Counted from the stretch's first letter, positions 8,174-16,814 are shown. The stretch is 64,000 bases of DNA from G963662675 sp963662675 (GCA_963662675.2 CAXXHP010000001.1:434001-498000); one strand, 5' to 3'. Numbers and translations are program-made. Notes: a model not told the origin generated them from the sequence alone.

Positions 8174-9409
8174 ATGAAAAGGATCGTGATATTAGGTGCC
8201 GGTACGGCAGGTACCATGATGGCAAATAAACTGAGGAAAGTGTTAGACCGTGAAGAGTGGAACATTACAATTGTCGATAAACACCGTACTCATTATTACC
8301 AGCCCGGATTTCTATTTATCCCATTTGGAATTTATAATAAGCAGGATGTGATTAAGCCTAAAGCTGATTTTATACCTCCGGGTGTGGATCTAATCTTTTC
8401 TGAAATTGACAAGATTGTTGGTGAAGAAAACAAGGTCTTTTTGGAAGGGGGGAAAGTAATAATTTACGATTTCCTGATTGTAGCTACTGGAACTCAGACC
8501 GTGCCGGAGGAAACTCCGGGGTTGAAAGATAAATTATGGTATAAAGAAATATTTGATTTTTATACGGTGGATGGTGCTGTTGCACTTCAAAAATTCTTTA
8601 AGCAGTGGGAAGGAGGAAAGCTTGTGTTGTGTATCTCTGAATTACCTTTTAAATGTCCGGTTGCTCCCATCGAGTTTGTTTGTCTGGCAGATGCCTACTT
8701 TACGGAGAAAGGGATTAGGGATAAAGTTGATATTACCTATGTAACACCTCTTCCTGGAGCTTTTACAAAGCCAATAGCCACCAAAATGTTAAGTGAGCTT
8801 CTCGTTGAAAAGAACATTAATGTTGTGCCCGATTTTTATATTGAGAGTGTGGATAACGATAAAAAAGTTATAAGATCATACGATGAAAAGGAAATTCCTT
8901 TTGATGTTCTAACCATAGTGCCTGTTAATATGGGATCAGATGTTATTGAGAGAAGTGGGTTAGGTGATGACATGAATTTTGTTCCAACCAACAAAAAGAC
9001 CTTGCAATCAGAAGCATTCGAGAACGTATTTGTAATAGGTGATGCTGCGAATTTGCCAACCTCAAAAGCAGGTAGCGTTGCTCATTTTGCAGGCGAAATT
9101 TTATTCGAGAATATCTTAAGTGCCATCGAAGGGCGCTCATTGCATGCCGAGTTTGATGGACATGCTAATTGTTATATCGAAACTGGTTTTGGGAAAGGGG
9201 CACTTATCGATTTTAATTATACAACAGAACCATTGCCAGGGACATTTCCTCTTCCGGGAATCGGACCTTTTGGCTTACTCAAGAATACAAAAACCAATCA
9301 CTATGGGAAAATCATGTTTCGTTGGGTGTATTGGCATATATTATTAAAGGGTAAAGAATTGCCTATTGAACCCTTGATGACAATGGCCGGAAAGAAAAAC
9401 GTAAACTAA
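8174..9409 (+). CDS. SQR-like FAD-dependent oxidoreductase (sulfide:quinone oxidoreductase family)
   Basis: A 411-residue flavoprotein. The N-terminal motif GAGTAGTMMANKL binds FAD, and ATGTQ and FVIGDAANLPTSKAGSVAHF are the second and third flavin motifs. Two cysteines sit where SQRs hold their redox pair: C161 in FKCPVAPIEF and C333 in ANCYIETG. The third SQR cysteine (near residue 128) is absent. SQRs oxidise sulfide to polysulfide and reduce quinone at the membrane; flavocytochrome c and related relatives are alternatives. The start is the ATG at 8174 (MKRIVILGAG). Genes for DUF1641, TusE-like and DsrE-like proteins follow closely, so it probably feeds or drains sulfane sulfur to them. 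Confidence 0.8.
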   Translation: MKRIVILGAGTAGTMMANKLRKVLDREEWNITIVDKHRTHYYQPGFLFIPFGIYNKQDVIKPKADFIPPGVDLIFSEIDKIVGEENKVFLEGGKVIIYDFLIVATGTQTVPEETPGLKDKLWYKEIFDFYTVDGAVALQKFFKQWEGGKLVLCISELPFKCPVAPIEFVCLADAYFTEKGIRDKVDITYVTPLPGAFTKPIATKMLSELLVEKNINVVPDFYIESVDNDKKVIRSYDEKEIPFDVLTIVPVNMGSDVIERSGLGDDMNFVPTNKKTLQSEAFENVFVIGDAANLPTSKAGSVAHFAGEILFENILSAIEGRSLHAEFDGHANCYIETGFGKGALIDFNYTTEPLPGTFPLPGIGPFGLLKNTKTNHYGKIMFRWVYWHILLKGKELPIEPLMTMAGKKNVN

Positions 9410-9415
9410 CTGGCA

Positions 9416-10078
9416 ATGGACGAAAAAGAATTACAACAGCAAGTTTTAGAATTAAATCAAAAGGTTGATTTGTTGATTGAATACATGAATGAACAGCGTT
9501 TAAAAACCAATCAGCTTGAAGATCTATTGTCTGATTTATCTATTGTTGGTAAAGATGTGTATGATACTGCAGTTGATGAGTTAGACAAAAGACAGGTAGA
9601 GATTGATCCCCAACAATTGAAAAGTGCTGGATTGCGATTGCTTCAGAATATTGAAAACATCAACAAGGCCTTGGGAGCATTTGAAAGTATGGCAGATTTT
9701 ATGAAAGATGCATCTCCAATTGCGAATGAGTTGATTATTGATTTTACACATAAAATGCAAGAGCTTGATAATAAGGGGTATTTTGAATTTATGCGCGAAA
9801 CAGGAAGCATCCTTGATAATGTCATTACACATTATAGTCCTGAAGATGTTCGAAGTTTAGCCGACAACATCGTTACAATTCTCGAAACGGTAAGGTCAAT
9901 GACACAACCCGAAATGATGACAGCTGTAAATAATGCGATAAAGATATACGGAAGTATAGACATGGAAAATATTCCGGAGTATTCGATATGGAAGATGCTG
10001 TCGGAGTTGCGTAAGCCGGAGATGAAAAGAGCCATGGGCTTCATGGTGACATTTATGAAGAATTTATCATCAGAATAA
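9416..10078 (+). CDS. DUF1641 domain protein
   Basis: A 220-residue soluble, mostly helical protein. Residues 1-40 form a coiled-coil-like segment (KELQQQVLELNQKVDLLIEY). The central part, with KDASPIANELI and ITHYSPEDVRSLADNIVTIL, corresponds to DUF1641. The domain is found next to formate dehydrogenases and next to SQR-like flavoproteins, but its biochemical role is not established. It starts 6 nt after the SQR-like stop, so the two are almost certainly co-translated. An accessory or membrane-recruiting role for the flavoprotein is inference. Confidence 0.72.
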   Translation: MDEKELQQQVLELNQKVDLLIEYMNEQRLKTNQLEDLLSDLSIVGKDVYDTAVDELDKRQVEIDPQQLKSAGLRLLQNIENINKALGAFESMADFMKDASPIANELIIDFTHKMQELDNKGYFEFMRETGSILDNVITHYSPEDVRSLADNIVTILETVRSMTQPEMMTAVNNAIKIYGSIDMENIPEYSIWKMLSELRKPEMKRAMGFMVTFMKNLSSE

Positions 10079-10097
10079 TAACTCTAAAATTTATAAA

Positions 10098-10409
10098 ATG
10101 GCTGAAAAATTAATTGCAGGTAAAACCGTGGAAGTAACAGCAGATGGTTACTTGGTTAATATGTCTGACTGGACTTTGGATATGGCAAAGGAAATGGCAG
10201 CTGAAAAAGGAATCGAACTCACTGATTCACATATTGCAGTTTTAAACTTTTTAAGGGAAAAACAAGCTGCAGGAGAGACACTAACCATTCGGAAAGTTGG
10301 TAAGTCTGGTATTGTCGACATCAAAGGGCTATATACATTATTCCCTGGAGGACCGCTAAAAATATCATCCCGTTTAGCCGGAATTCCAAAACCAACCAGT
10401 TGTGTCTAA
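10098..10409 (+). CDS. TusE/DsrC-family sulfur relay protein
   Basis: A 103-residue protein with the DsrC/TusE fold signature. The C-terminal arm reads LYTLFPGGPLKISSRLAGIP followed by KPTSCV, with the conserved penultimate cysteine (C102). The second cysteine of true DsrC, eleven residues earlier, is a serine here. The protein is therefore TusE-like, able to carry a persulfide but not to form the intramolecular trisulfide bridge used with dissimilatory sulfite reductase. No dsrAB is present in the window. It stands between DUF1641 and a DsrE-like gene, both probable partners in sulfur transfer. Confidence 0.85.
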   Translation: MAEKLIAGKTVEVTADGYLVNMSDWTLDMAKEMAAEKGIELTDSHIAVLNFLREKQAAGETLTIRKVGKSGIVDIKGLYTLFPGGPLKISSRLAGIPKPTSCV

Positions 10410-10421
10410 TATTAAAATGAA

Positions 10422-10931
10422 ATGAATATGGAAGAGAATAATGAACACCCATTAAAGAAGGTTTGCATCATATGTGCAAAGGGTTCTATTGAAGATGTAT
10501 ACGCTACACTGGTTATGGGAAATGGTGCTGTGATGGAAGGTATTGAAGCAAAACTGTTTTTTACCTTTTTTGGACTAGATGCAATTACGAAGAAACAGAT
10601 GAATAAGCTAAAGACTGGTACTACAGGGAATCCAGCCATGCGCATGCCTGGAGGACTCCCGTTTCCTACACTGTTGGGTGCTTTGCCGGGAGTAGAGGCT
10701 GGTGTGTCTTCGATGATGATGAAGCAGATGGAAGAACTGGATATTCCTCCTGTAGATGAATTTCTGGATATGATTACAGCTGGAGGAGGGGAGATTTATG
10801 CCTGCAAATTAGCTACAGATATGTTTAAGCTTACAATGGATGATTTGACAGAACATGTTAAAGATATCATAACCATTGGGGAATTCTATGCTCTGGCAGG
10901 TGGGGAAGGGACACAGATAATTTTCACGTAA
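10422..10931 (+). CDS. DsrE/DsrF/DrsH-like sulfur-transfer protein
   Basis: A 169-residue protein of the larger DsrE-like group (DrsE_2 type). It contains KKVCIICAKGSIEDVYATL at the N-terminus, a glycine/methionine-rich middle with AMRMPGGLPFP, and the conserved cysteine in IYACKLATDMF near residue 125. Proteins of this group bind sulfane sulfur on that cysteine and pass it to TusA- or TusE-type carriers. A second ATG two codons in (10428) is equally possible. It is the last gene of the SQR-like operon, ending 26 nt before a strong terminator. The hydrophobic middle could associate with the membrane. Confidence 0.8.
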   Translation: MNMEENNEHPLKKVCIICAKGSIEDVYATLVMGNGAVMEGIEAKLFFTFFGLDAITKKQMNKLKTGTTGNPAMRMPGGLPFPTLLGALPGVEAGVSSMMMKQMEELDIPPVDEFLDMITAGGGEIYACKLATDMFKLTMDDLTEHVKDIITIGEFYALAGGEGTQIIFT

Positions 10932-10956
10932 CACTCTTGCTTTTTGTGTCTAAGGG

Positions 10957-10989
10957 GTACTAAGCTTTTGAGTTTGGTACTTTTTTTTT
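10957..10989 (+). terminator. Intrinsic terminator of the SQR-like/DsrE operon
   Basis: GTACTAAGC pairs with GTTTGGTAC (9 bp, two wobbles) around TTTTGA, followed directly by nine T. It separates the sulfur-relay operon from the molybdoenzyme operon. Confidence 0.8.
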
Positions 10990-11112
10990 GCCCTCGTTGG
11001 CATTTCTGAATTTGAACAATTTGGTATTCTGGGCGAATGGTCGTAATTTATATTTGTTTTAAATAGTGGCCGTGGATGTAAAATAGCCTCACAGTGAGCG
11101 CGTTAGATTGAT

Positions 11113-11141
11113 CTCTATATTTAAATCAGATCTAAATAGAG
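11113..11141. promoter_or_regulatory. Inverted repeat upstream of the Psr-type operon
   Basis: CTCTATATTTA and TAAATAGAG form a near-perfect inverted repeat with a 9-nt spacer and one bulged base, about 55-80 nt ahead of a TAnnTTTG element. No T tract follows, so an operator or activator site is more likely than a terminator. Confidence 0.4.
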
Positions 11142-11193
11142 TGGAGTGATCTACATATTGACTTGCGTACATATTTAAATATCCATATTAGAT

Positions 11194-11201
11194 TAAGTTT
11201 G
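11194..11201 (+). promoter_or_regulatory. Candidate -7 element of the Psr-type operon
   Basis: TAAGTTTG matches TAnnTTTG and lies 20 nt before the ATG at 11221. No good -33 TTG was found at the right distance, so the promoter may depend on an activator. Confidence 0.4.
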
Positions 11202-11220
11202 TAGTGAAAAAATTAACAAA

Positions 11221-13467
11221 ATGGCTCAAAAACGTCGAGATTTTATAAAGATTTCTTCTCTTAGTGCTGCAGGGCTAGTTTTCGGTGCTCAGCAGCTAAG
11301 GTCATCAGTACTATCATATAACAATTCTGAGTTGGGCAATCTTGGCCCACTCAATATGCAACGTACTCCAACTTATTGCGAGGTTTGCTTTTGGAAATGT
11401 GCAGGATGGGTACATAAGGATGAGAATGGAGATATAAAAAAGATTGTGGGCAATGATGACGACACAAATTGTAATGGTCGTTTATGTCCGAGAGGTACAG
11501 GGGGTGTAGGTATGTATTCTGATGAAGATCGGTTGAAGACTCCTCTAATTCGAGTTACCGATTCTGAAGGGAAGCAAACTTATCGTGAAGCAAGTTGGGA
11601 TGAAGCATTGGATGCCGTAGCGAAAGGTCTTCAAAAAGTAAAAGAAGAGCATGGTGCAGAATGTACGGCCTTGTTTACGCATGGGTCGGGGGGGCATTAT
11701 TTTACAACCCTTCTCAATGCTTTTGGTTCGACTAATGTCGCTGCTCCTTCCTATGCGCAATGTCGTGGTCCTCGTGAGGTGGCATTTATTTCTACTTTTG
11801 GTGATGGGTTAAACTCTCCTGAACCAACTGATATTCGAGATACACGCTGTCTCGTGTTAATAGGGTCTCACTTAGGTGAGAATATGCACAACGGACAGGT
11901 GCAGGAAATGTCTGATGCAATTGATAAAGGAGCTTCTATTATTACTGTTGATCCCCGATTTTCAACGGTTGCCAGTAAATCAAAATTTTGGCTGCCAATT
12001 AAACCGGCAACAGATTTAGCTTTATTGTTGACCTGGATCAATGTGATAATCGAAAATGAATGGTACGATAAAGATTACGTTGAAAAATACACATATGGGT
12101 TTGAGCAATTAAAAGCACATGTGAAAAATTACACACCGGAATGGGCTTATGGTGTTACCACAATTAAACCTGAAGATATTCGGGAAACTGCCAGAGAAAT
12201 GGCAAATGCAGCACCTTCTGTCATTATTCATCCCGGACGGCATGTTACTTGGTATGGTGATGATACGCAGCGTTTACGTGCTGTAGCTATCCTAAATGCT
12301 CTACTCGGATCATGGGGACGTCGTGGTGGATTCTTTTTACCGGAAAAAGCTTCAGTCCCTTCTTATCCACACCCGGAATTCCCAAAACCAACACGTACAT
12401 GGCGCGATGCTATGGGAGGTAAATATAACCTCGCAGGTTTGGCATTGGCATCGGGTGTTTGTGATGCAACCATTCCTACTCCGGATTTGGATTGCAGTAT
12501 AAAAGCATGGATCGTAAATGGAACAAATCTAATTATGACCTTGCCAGATCAGAGAAAAACAATAGATGCCATTAATAGTCTGGATTTTATGGTGGTAGTG
12601 GATACCATGCCGATGGAAATAACAGGTTATGCTGACGTGGTTCTTCCGGAATGTACTTATTTAGAACGTTGGGACGACCTGCGTGTTGTGCAGGGTCGAG
12701 TGCCAAATATTGCATTAAGAATGCCCGCAGCTGAGCCTAAGTATGATACAAAGCCTGCTTATTGGATGGCTAAAAAACTGGCCGGAAAGATGGGGCTGGG
12801 GGATTACTTTGCATGGGAATCAATGGAAGAAATGCTTGATTGGCAGTTAAAGCAAATAGATTCTTCTTTGGAAGAAATGATGAGGATAGGTGTGAAAAAT
12901 TTCCCTCGTGAATATGGTGGTTTATATTATCAAGATGGGGAGGATGTTGAATTTTACACCAATACAGGTAAAATTGAATTGTATTCAACAGCATTGGCAG
13001 AAGAAGGTTTTGACCCCATGCCGGTTTATAATAAGCATATGGAGCCTCCTGCTGGATATTACCATTTGAACTATGGTCGTGCTCCAATGCATACGTTTAG
13101 CCGAACTTCAAATAATCCAAACCTGACTGATTTAATGGATGAAAATGCGGTTTGGGTTAACCCCAAAGTTGCAACCCAATGGGGTTTGAGTAATGGAGAT
13201 TTAATTTATCTTGAAAACCAAGATGGAATCGTTACCGACTTCCCGGTGAAAGTCCGCGTAACTGAACGTATTCGTTTTGATTCCGTCTACATTGTACATG
13301 GATTCGGACATGCCAATAAGAAATTAAGTCGTGCGTATGGGAAGGGTGCCAGTGATTCTCAGTTAATTACACGTGTACTAATTGATCCAATTATGGGTGG
13401 AACCGGAATGCGCGGAAACTTTGTAACATTTCGTTTTGAGAAAGAAAATGAGGAGGTGAAATCATGA
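11221..13467 (+). CDS. Molybdopterin oxidoreductase, polysulfide/thiosulfate reductase-type catalytic subunit
   Basis: A 748-residue protein of the DMSO-reductase superfamily. A twin-arginine signal (QKRRDFIKISSLSAAGLVFG) sends it to the periplasm. Residues ~54-92 hold the 4Fe-4S ligands, CEVCFWKC and NGRLCPRG. The segment SYAQCRGPREVAF supplies a cysteine at the position of the molybdenum ligand in PsrA/PhsA. The length fits PsrA/PhsA rather than the longer tetrathionate reductase or SoeA. The reaction is probably reduction (or oxidation) of polysulfide, thiosulfate or a related sulfur compound; the exact substrate cannot be read. It overlaps the ferredoxin subunit gene by 4 nt and leads a six-gene operon. 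Confidence 0.85.
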   Translation: MAQKRRDFIKISSLSAAGLVFGAQQLRSSVLSYNNSELGNLGPLNMQRTPTYCEVCFWKCAGWVHKDENGDIKKIVGNDDDTNCNGRLCPRGTGGVGMYSDEDRLKTPLIRVTDSEGKQTYREASWDEALDAVAKGLQKVKEEHGAECTALFTHGSGGHYFTTLLNAFGSTNVAAPSYAQCRGPREVAFISTFGDGLNSPEPTDIRDTRCLVLIGSHLGENMHNGQVQEMSDAIDKGASIITVDPRFSTVASKSKFWLPIKPATDLALLLTWINVIIENEWYDKDYVEKYTYGFEQLKAHVKNYTPEWAYGVTTIKPEDIRETAREMANAAPSVIIHPGRHVTWYGDDTQRLRAVAILNALLGSWGRRGGFFLPEKASVPSYPHPEFPKPTRTWRDAMGGKYNLAGLALASGVCDATIPTPDLDCSIKAWIVNGTNLIMTLPDQRKTIDAINSLDFMVVVDTMPMEITGYADVVLPECTYLERWDDLRVVQGRVPNIALRMPAAEPKYDTKPAYWMAKKLAGKMGLGDYFAWESMEEMLDWQLKQIDSSLEEMMRIGVKNFPREYGGLYYQDGEDVEFYTNTGKIELYSTALAEEGFDPMPVYNKHMEPPAGYYHLNYGRAPMHTFSRTSNNPNLTDLMDENAVWVNPKVATQWGLSNGDLIYLENQDGIVTDFPVKVRVTERIRFDSVYIVHGFGHANKKLSRAYGKGASDSQLITRVLIDPIMGGTGMRGNFVTFRFEKENEEVKS

Positions 13468-13997
13468 GATATGCAATGGCCATTGATACCAAGAAGTGTG
13501 TCGGCTGCAGCGACTGTGTAGTGGCATGCCAAACCGAGAATAGTGTGCCGATAGGCTACTGCCGCGATTGGGTCGTTGAGATAACCGATGGTACTTATCC
13601 TCAGCTTGAGATTGAGATTCGCTCCGAAAGATGCAATCATTGTGATAATTCGCCTTGTGTGCGCTGTTGCCCAACGGGAGCCAGCCACTACATAGAAGGC
13701 GGAATTGTGAAAGTAACTCCCAATAAATGTATCGGTTGTGGTGCTTGTATTACGAGTTGCCCTTACGATGCACGATATTCACACCCAGATGGGCATGTTG
13801 ATAAATGTACATTCTGTGACCATCGGATTAAAGAAGGACTGCAGCCTGCATGTGTTGCTGTTTGTCCAACGAAGTGTATGTATTTCGGTGATTTAGATGA
13901 TCCGAATAGTGAAGTTTCTGAAATCATGAAGAAACGAAAATATAAAACATTGATTCCTGAAGCAGGAACCGATCCTCATGTTTATTATCTGATATAA
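13464..13997 (+). CDS. 4Fe-4S ferredoxin subunit of the molybdoenzyme (PsrB/PhsB type)
   Basis: A 177-residue electron-transfer subunit with sixteen cysteines in four cluster motifs: CVGCSDCVVACQ, CNHCDNSPCVRCCP, CIGCGACITSCP, and CTFCD with CVAVCPTKC. This is the DMSO-reductase-family beta subunit that links the catalytic protein to the membrane subunit. It has no signal peptide of its own and is presumably exported together with the Tat-carried catalytic subunit. Its ATG overlaps the stop of the catalytic gene (ATGA), a sign of coupled translation. Confidence 0.9.
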   Translation: MRYAMAIDTKKCVGCSDCVVACQTENSVPIGYCRDWVVEITDGTYPQLEIEIRSERCNHCDNSPCVRCCPTGASHYIEGGIVKVTPNKCIGCGACITSCPYDARYSHPDGHVDKCTFCDHRIKEGLQPACVAVCPTKCMYFGDLDDPNSEVSEIMKKRKYKTLIPEAGTDPHVYYLI

Positions 13998-14007
13998 AAC
14001 AAAAAAG

Positions 14008-14949
14008 ATGAAAGAAGAAATAATTACCAGCGGGCGTTTGAACCCGTACATTGATCCACATTTGGAAATCTGGCACTGGCATATTCCCCTTTATCTTTTT
14101 TTGGGAGGTTTGGCTGCCGGAATATTGTTCTTTGCCTCACTTTATGTGATTATGGGGAAAGAGGATAAATATTGTGGTGCGGTTCGCCGTGCTCCAATTG
14201 TCGTTCCTTTTTTATTAATCATTGGGTTGGCTGCATTGTTCCTCGACTTGAGACATAAAATGTACTTCTGGCAATTGTATACAACTATAAAGTTGCAATC
14301 GCCAATGTCATGGGGAGCCTGGACTTTAATGGCAATTACGCCAATTTCAATGATATGGGTGGCTATTCACATTAAGGAGTATTTTCCAAAATGGGAGTGG
14401 AAAAACATTATTCTAAAAGATTTAAATGAGTTTTTTTGGAAAAATAAACTGGCACTTGCCTGGGTGACCATAACTCTTTCTCTAATACTGGGGATTTATA
14501 CCGGAATTTTATTCTCTGCATTTAATGCCCGGCCATTATGGAATACCTCAATTTTAGGGCCATTGTTTCTTACGTCGGGACTTTCGGCAGGGGCTGCAAC
14601 CATTATCCTTTTTGCACGAAGTAAAAAAGAACGGGCTCTTTTTGCTAAGATTGATTTATTGTTGATTGGCATTGAGCTGTTTCTGATTATTCACATGTTT
14701 ATGGGCTTTAAGGCAAGTACGCAGGTGCAGATTGATGCTGCAAACCTATTTTTGGGAGGACAGTATACAGCTCCATTCTGGATTTTTGTGGTTGCTTTGG
14801 GAATGGTTGTTCCTGCCATTTTAGAAATAATGGAACTACGCCACAAAAAGATACCCGTTTATATTCCTGTTGTGTTGGTTTTGTTTGGCAGCCTAATGTT
14901 GCGTTTCATTATCTCTTATGCAGGTCAAATTAGCCGTTGGCTCTATTAA
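14008..14949 (+). CDS. NrfD/PsrC-type membrane subunit of the molybdoenzyme
   Basis: A 313-residue polytopic protein with about eight membrane helices. It starts with HLEIWHWHIPLYLFLGGLAA, the NrfD/PsrC N-terminal signature. These subunits anchor the complex and exchange electrons with the menaquinone pool; they carry no heme. The gene begins 10 nt after the ferredoxin subunit. Together the three genes form a PsrABC/PhsABC-like complex. The direction of electron flow (sulfur reduction or oxidation) is not decided by sequence alone. Confidence 0.88.
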   Translation: MKEEIITSGRLNPYIDPHLEIWHWHIPLYLFLGGLAAGILFFASLYVIMGKEDKYCGAVRRAPIVVPFLLIIGLAALFLDLRHKMYFWQLYTTIKLQSPMSWGAWTLMAITPISMIWVAIHIKEYFPKWEWKNIILKDLNEFFWKNKLALAWVTITLSLILGIYTGILFSAFNARPLWNTSILGPLFLTSGLSAGAATIILFARSKKERALFAKIDLLLIGIELFLIIHMFMGFKASTQVQIDAANLFLGGQYTAPFWIFVVALGMVVPAILEIMELRHKKIPVYIPVVLVLFGSLMLRFIISYAGQISRWLY

Positions 14950-14983
14950 TTCACAATCGTATAAAAGTCAAAATATTATCAAT

Positions 14984-15499
14984 ATGAAAGAAGCTAAAAA
15001 ATATATGAACCCATACCTTGGCGGAGTGTTGCTGGGATTGGTGTTGATTGTTGCATTTTGGGTGTCTGGGCGAGGTCTGGGGGCCAGCGGTGCTGCCAAG
15101 TCGGTTATTCTTGCTGGTGTTGATGCGATAGCACCTTCTCATGCCGAAAATTCATTGTTTTATCAGGAATATGGCTCAACTCATGAAAGCCCTTTAAAAT
15201 CGTGGTTGGTGTTTGAGATGCTGGGCGTTTTGGTTGGCGGATTCCTTTCAGGAGCTTTGTCCGGACGATTAAACTTTAAAGTAGAAAGAGGTCCAAAAGT
15301 GACGAGTAAAGTCCGTATCATTTTTGCCGTTATTGGCGGTATCCTATTTGGTTTTGGAGCGCAACTGGGAAGAGGATGTACCAGTGGATCTGCACTAACA
15401 GGGATGTCTGTTCTCTCCGCAGGTGGGTTCATTACGATGGCTGCCATCTTTGGAACAGCATTTGGGCTGGCTTATTTTGCCCGAAAACTTTGGCTTTAA
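14984..15499 (+). CDS. YeeE/YedE-family half transporter, first half
   Basis: A 171-residue membrane protein with about four helices and the conserved LGRGCTSGSALTGMS segment (cysteine near residue 130). YeeE/YedE proteins such as TsuA take up thiosulfate or other sulfur compounds through cysteine-lined pores. In many bacteria the protein is split into two halves, as here with the next gene. The ATG at 14984 (MKEAKKYMNPYLGG) is chosen; a longer frame from 14918 would overlap the membrane-subunit gene. The N-terminal membrane segment is followed by an exported loop with HAENSLFYQEYGSTHES. Confidence 0.82.
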   Translation: MKEAKKYMNPYLGGVLLGLVLIVAFWVSGRGLGASGAAKSVILAGVDAIAPSHAENSLFYQEYGSTHESPLKSWLVFEMLGVLVGGFLSGALSGRLNFKVERGPKVTSKVRIIFAVIGGILFGFGAQLGRGCTSGSALTGMSVLSAGGFITMAAIFGTAFGLAYFARKLWL

Positions 15500-15538
15500 T
15501 CAATCATTTAGTAATTCAGAAATTCAATAATTATAGAT

Positions 15539-16144
15539 ATGGGACCATTAATTGTAAACGAACTTATATCAGAAAATACCAACTTTTTATTATCATTTTT
15601 CATCGGTATTGGCTTCGGCTTTATTTTGGAACAAAACGGATTTTCATCTAGCCGCAGGTTGGCAGGCATGTTTTATGGATATGACACTACGGTGTTGAAA
15701 GTCTTTTTTACGGCGGCAATCACCGGAAGTATTGGCTTGTTATTTATGAGCCTTTTTGGATGGATTGACTTGAGCTATATTTATATTAATCCGACTTATC
15801 TCTGGTCTGCCATTGGCGGAGGCGTTATAATGGGGGCTGGTTTTATTCTTGGTGGTTATTGCCCGGGAACATCTTTCTGTGCCGCAGCAATTGGGAAACT
15901 CGATGCCTTGGCATTTATCGGTGGAATCTTCATCGGCATCTTTGTTTTTGCAGAAGGATATTCTCTTTGGGAAGGCTTTTACAAGTCTGAGTATTTAGGA
16001 AGTCCATTGTTAAGTGATTGGTTAGGGATGTCGAGAGGGATATTTACATTTTTAATTGTTATAGTAGCATTGGCTATGTTCTGGGTTGGCGAATGGGCTG
16101 AAAAGAAATTTGCCAGAGATGATTATAAGATCAATCAACAATAA
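15539..16144 (+). CDS. YeeE/YedE-family half transporter, second half
   Basis: A 201-residue membrane protein with five or six helices, containing FILGGYCPGTSFCAAAIGKL, which carries the YeeE/YedE CPGT cysteine and a second cysteine seven residues later. It complements the preceding half gene (40-nt gap). Together they probably form one thiosulfate- or sulfur-transporting pore in the inner membrane. Early residues LEQNGFSSSRRLAGMFYGYD are also conserved in the family. Co-occurrence with a Psr-type enzyme suggests movement of its substrate or product across the membrane. Confidence 0.82.
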   Translation: MGPLIVNELISENTNFLLSFFIGIGFGFILEQNGFSSSRRLAGMFYGYDTTVLKVFFTAAITGSIGLLFMSLFGWIDLSYIYINPTYLWSAIGGGVIMGAGFILGGYCPGTSFCAAAIGKLDALAFIGGIFIGIFVFAEGYSLWEGFYKSEYLGSPLLSDWLGMSRGIFTFLIVIVALAMFWVGEWAEKKFARDDYKINQQ

Positions 16145-16156
16145 AATTTAATTACT

Positions 16157-16777
16157 ATGAAAGCAAGATTAATATTAGCAAGTACGATTTTACCGCTGGG
16201 GTTGATTATCGCTGCAGTTCCTGAAAATACAACAAAACCATATAAGCTGACTGCTGAGCAAATGCTTGGGGAAGTGAAAGAAGAACTTCAATTTATTCAT
16301 CCAGATCAGGTGGCAGATATGTTGGTGCAAAAAGATCCTTCATTACAGTTGATAGATGTTCGAAGTAGTGATGAATTTGAGAAATTCAGTTTGCCGGGAG
16401 CAATTAATATTCCTATTGAAAATTTACTTTCAGAAGAATATGTGGATTATTTGGATCAGGATATTTATCTGAATGTCTTTTATTCAAATGGCTCAAATGA
16501 AGCAAATCAAGCCTGGATGATTACTCGGCAGATGGGCTACAATAATAACTACGTACTGCAAGGAGGACTAAATTATTGGGCTGATGTGATTATGAATCCG
16601 GAAGCACCGGCAGAAAATAGTCCGAATGAAGAAATTGCCAGATACGATTTTAGAAAAGGAGCTGGAGCTGTTTTAGGTGGTGGCACACTGGAAGCGACAA
16701 CATCAACTACGACTCCTGCACCATTGCCAGCAGTGGCAAAATCGAAAAAGAAAAAAGCGGTGCAAGGTGGATGCTAA
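16157..16777 (+). CDS. Rhodanese-like protein lacking the catalytic cysteine, with C-terminal cysteine
   Basis: A 206-residue exported protein. Residues 1-20 look like a signal peptide (ILASTILPLGLIIAAVPE). A rhodanese domain spans ~45-145, with IDVRSSDEFEKFSLPGAINI. The active-site loop reads NVFYSNGSNEANQAW: the cysteine that carries persulfide in active rhodaneses is serine 110 here, so ordinary sulfurtransferase activity is unlikely. The C-terminal tail is threonine/alanine-rich, then lysine-rich (KSKKKKAVQGGC), and ends in a single cysteine, the only one in the protein. It is the last gene of the Psr-type operon and is followed by a strong terminator. Confidence 0.8.
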   Translation: MKARLILASTILPLGLIIAAVPENTTKPYKLTAEQMLGEVKEELQFIHPDQVADMLVQKDPSLQLIDVRSSDEFEKFSLPGAINIPIENLLSEEYVDYLDQDIYLNVFYSNGSNEANQAWMITRQMGYNNNYVLQGGLNYWADVIMNPEAPAENSPNEEIARYDFRKGAGAVLGGGTLEATTSTTTPAPLPAVAKSKKKKAVQGGC

Positions 16778-16814
16778 GCACCGAGTGTGAATTGGAAAAA
16801 GGGAAAAACAAAGC

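Noticed and set aside
11221..14949. Assignment of the molybdoenzyme as sulfite dehydrogenase (SoeABC) or formate dehydrogenase
   Set aside because: The catalytic subunit has a Tat signal and is ~750 residues, shorter than SoeA. It carries cysteine in the SYAQCRGPREVAF segment as in PsrA/PhsA, and no formate dehydrogenase accessory genes are present apart from DUF1641, which here belongs to the SQR-like operon.
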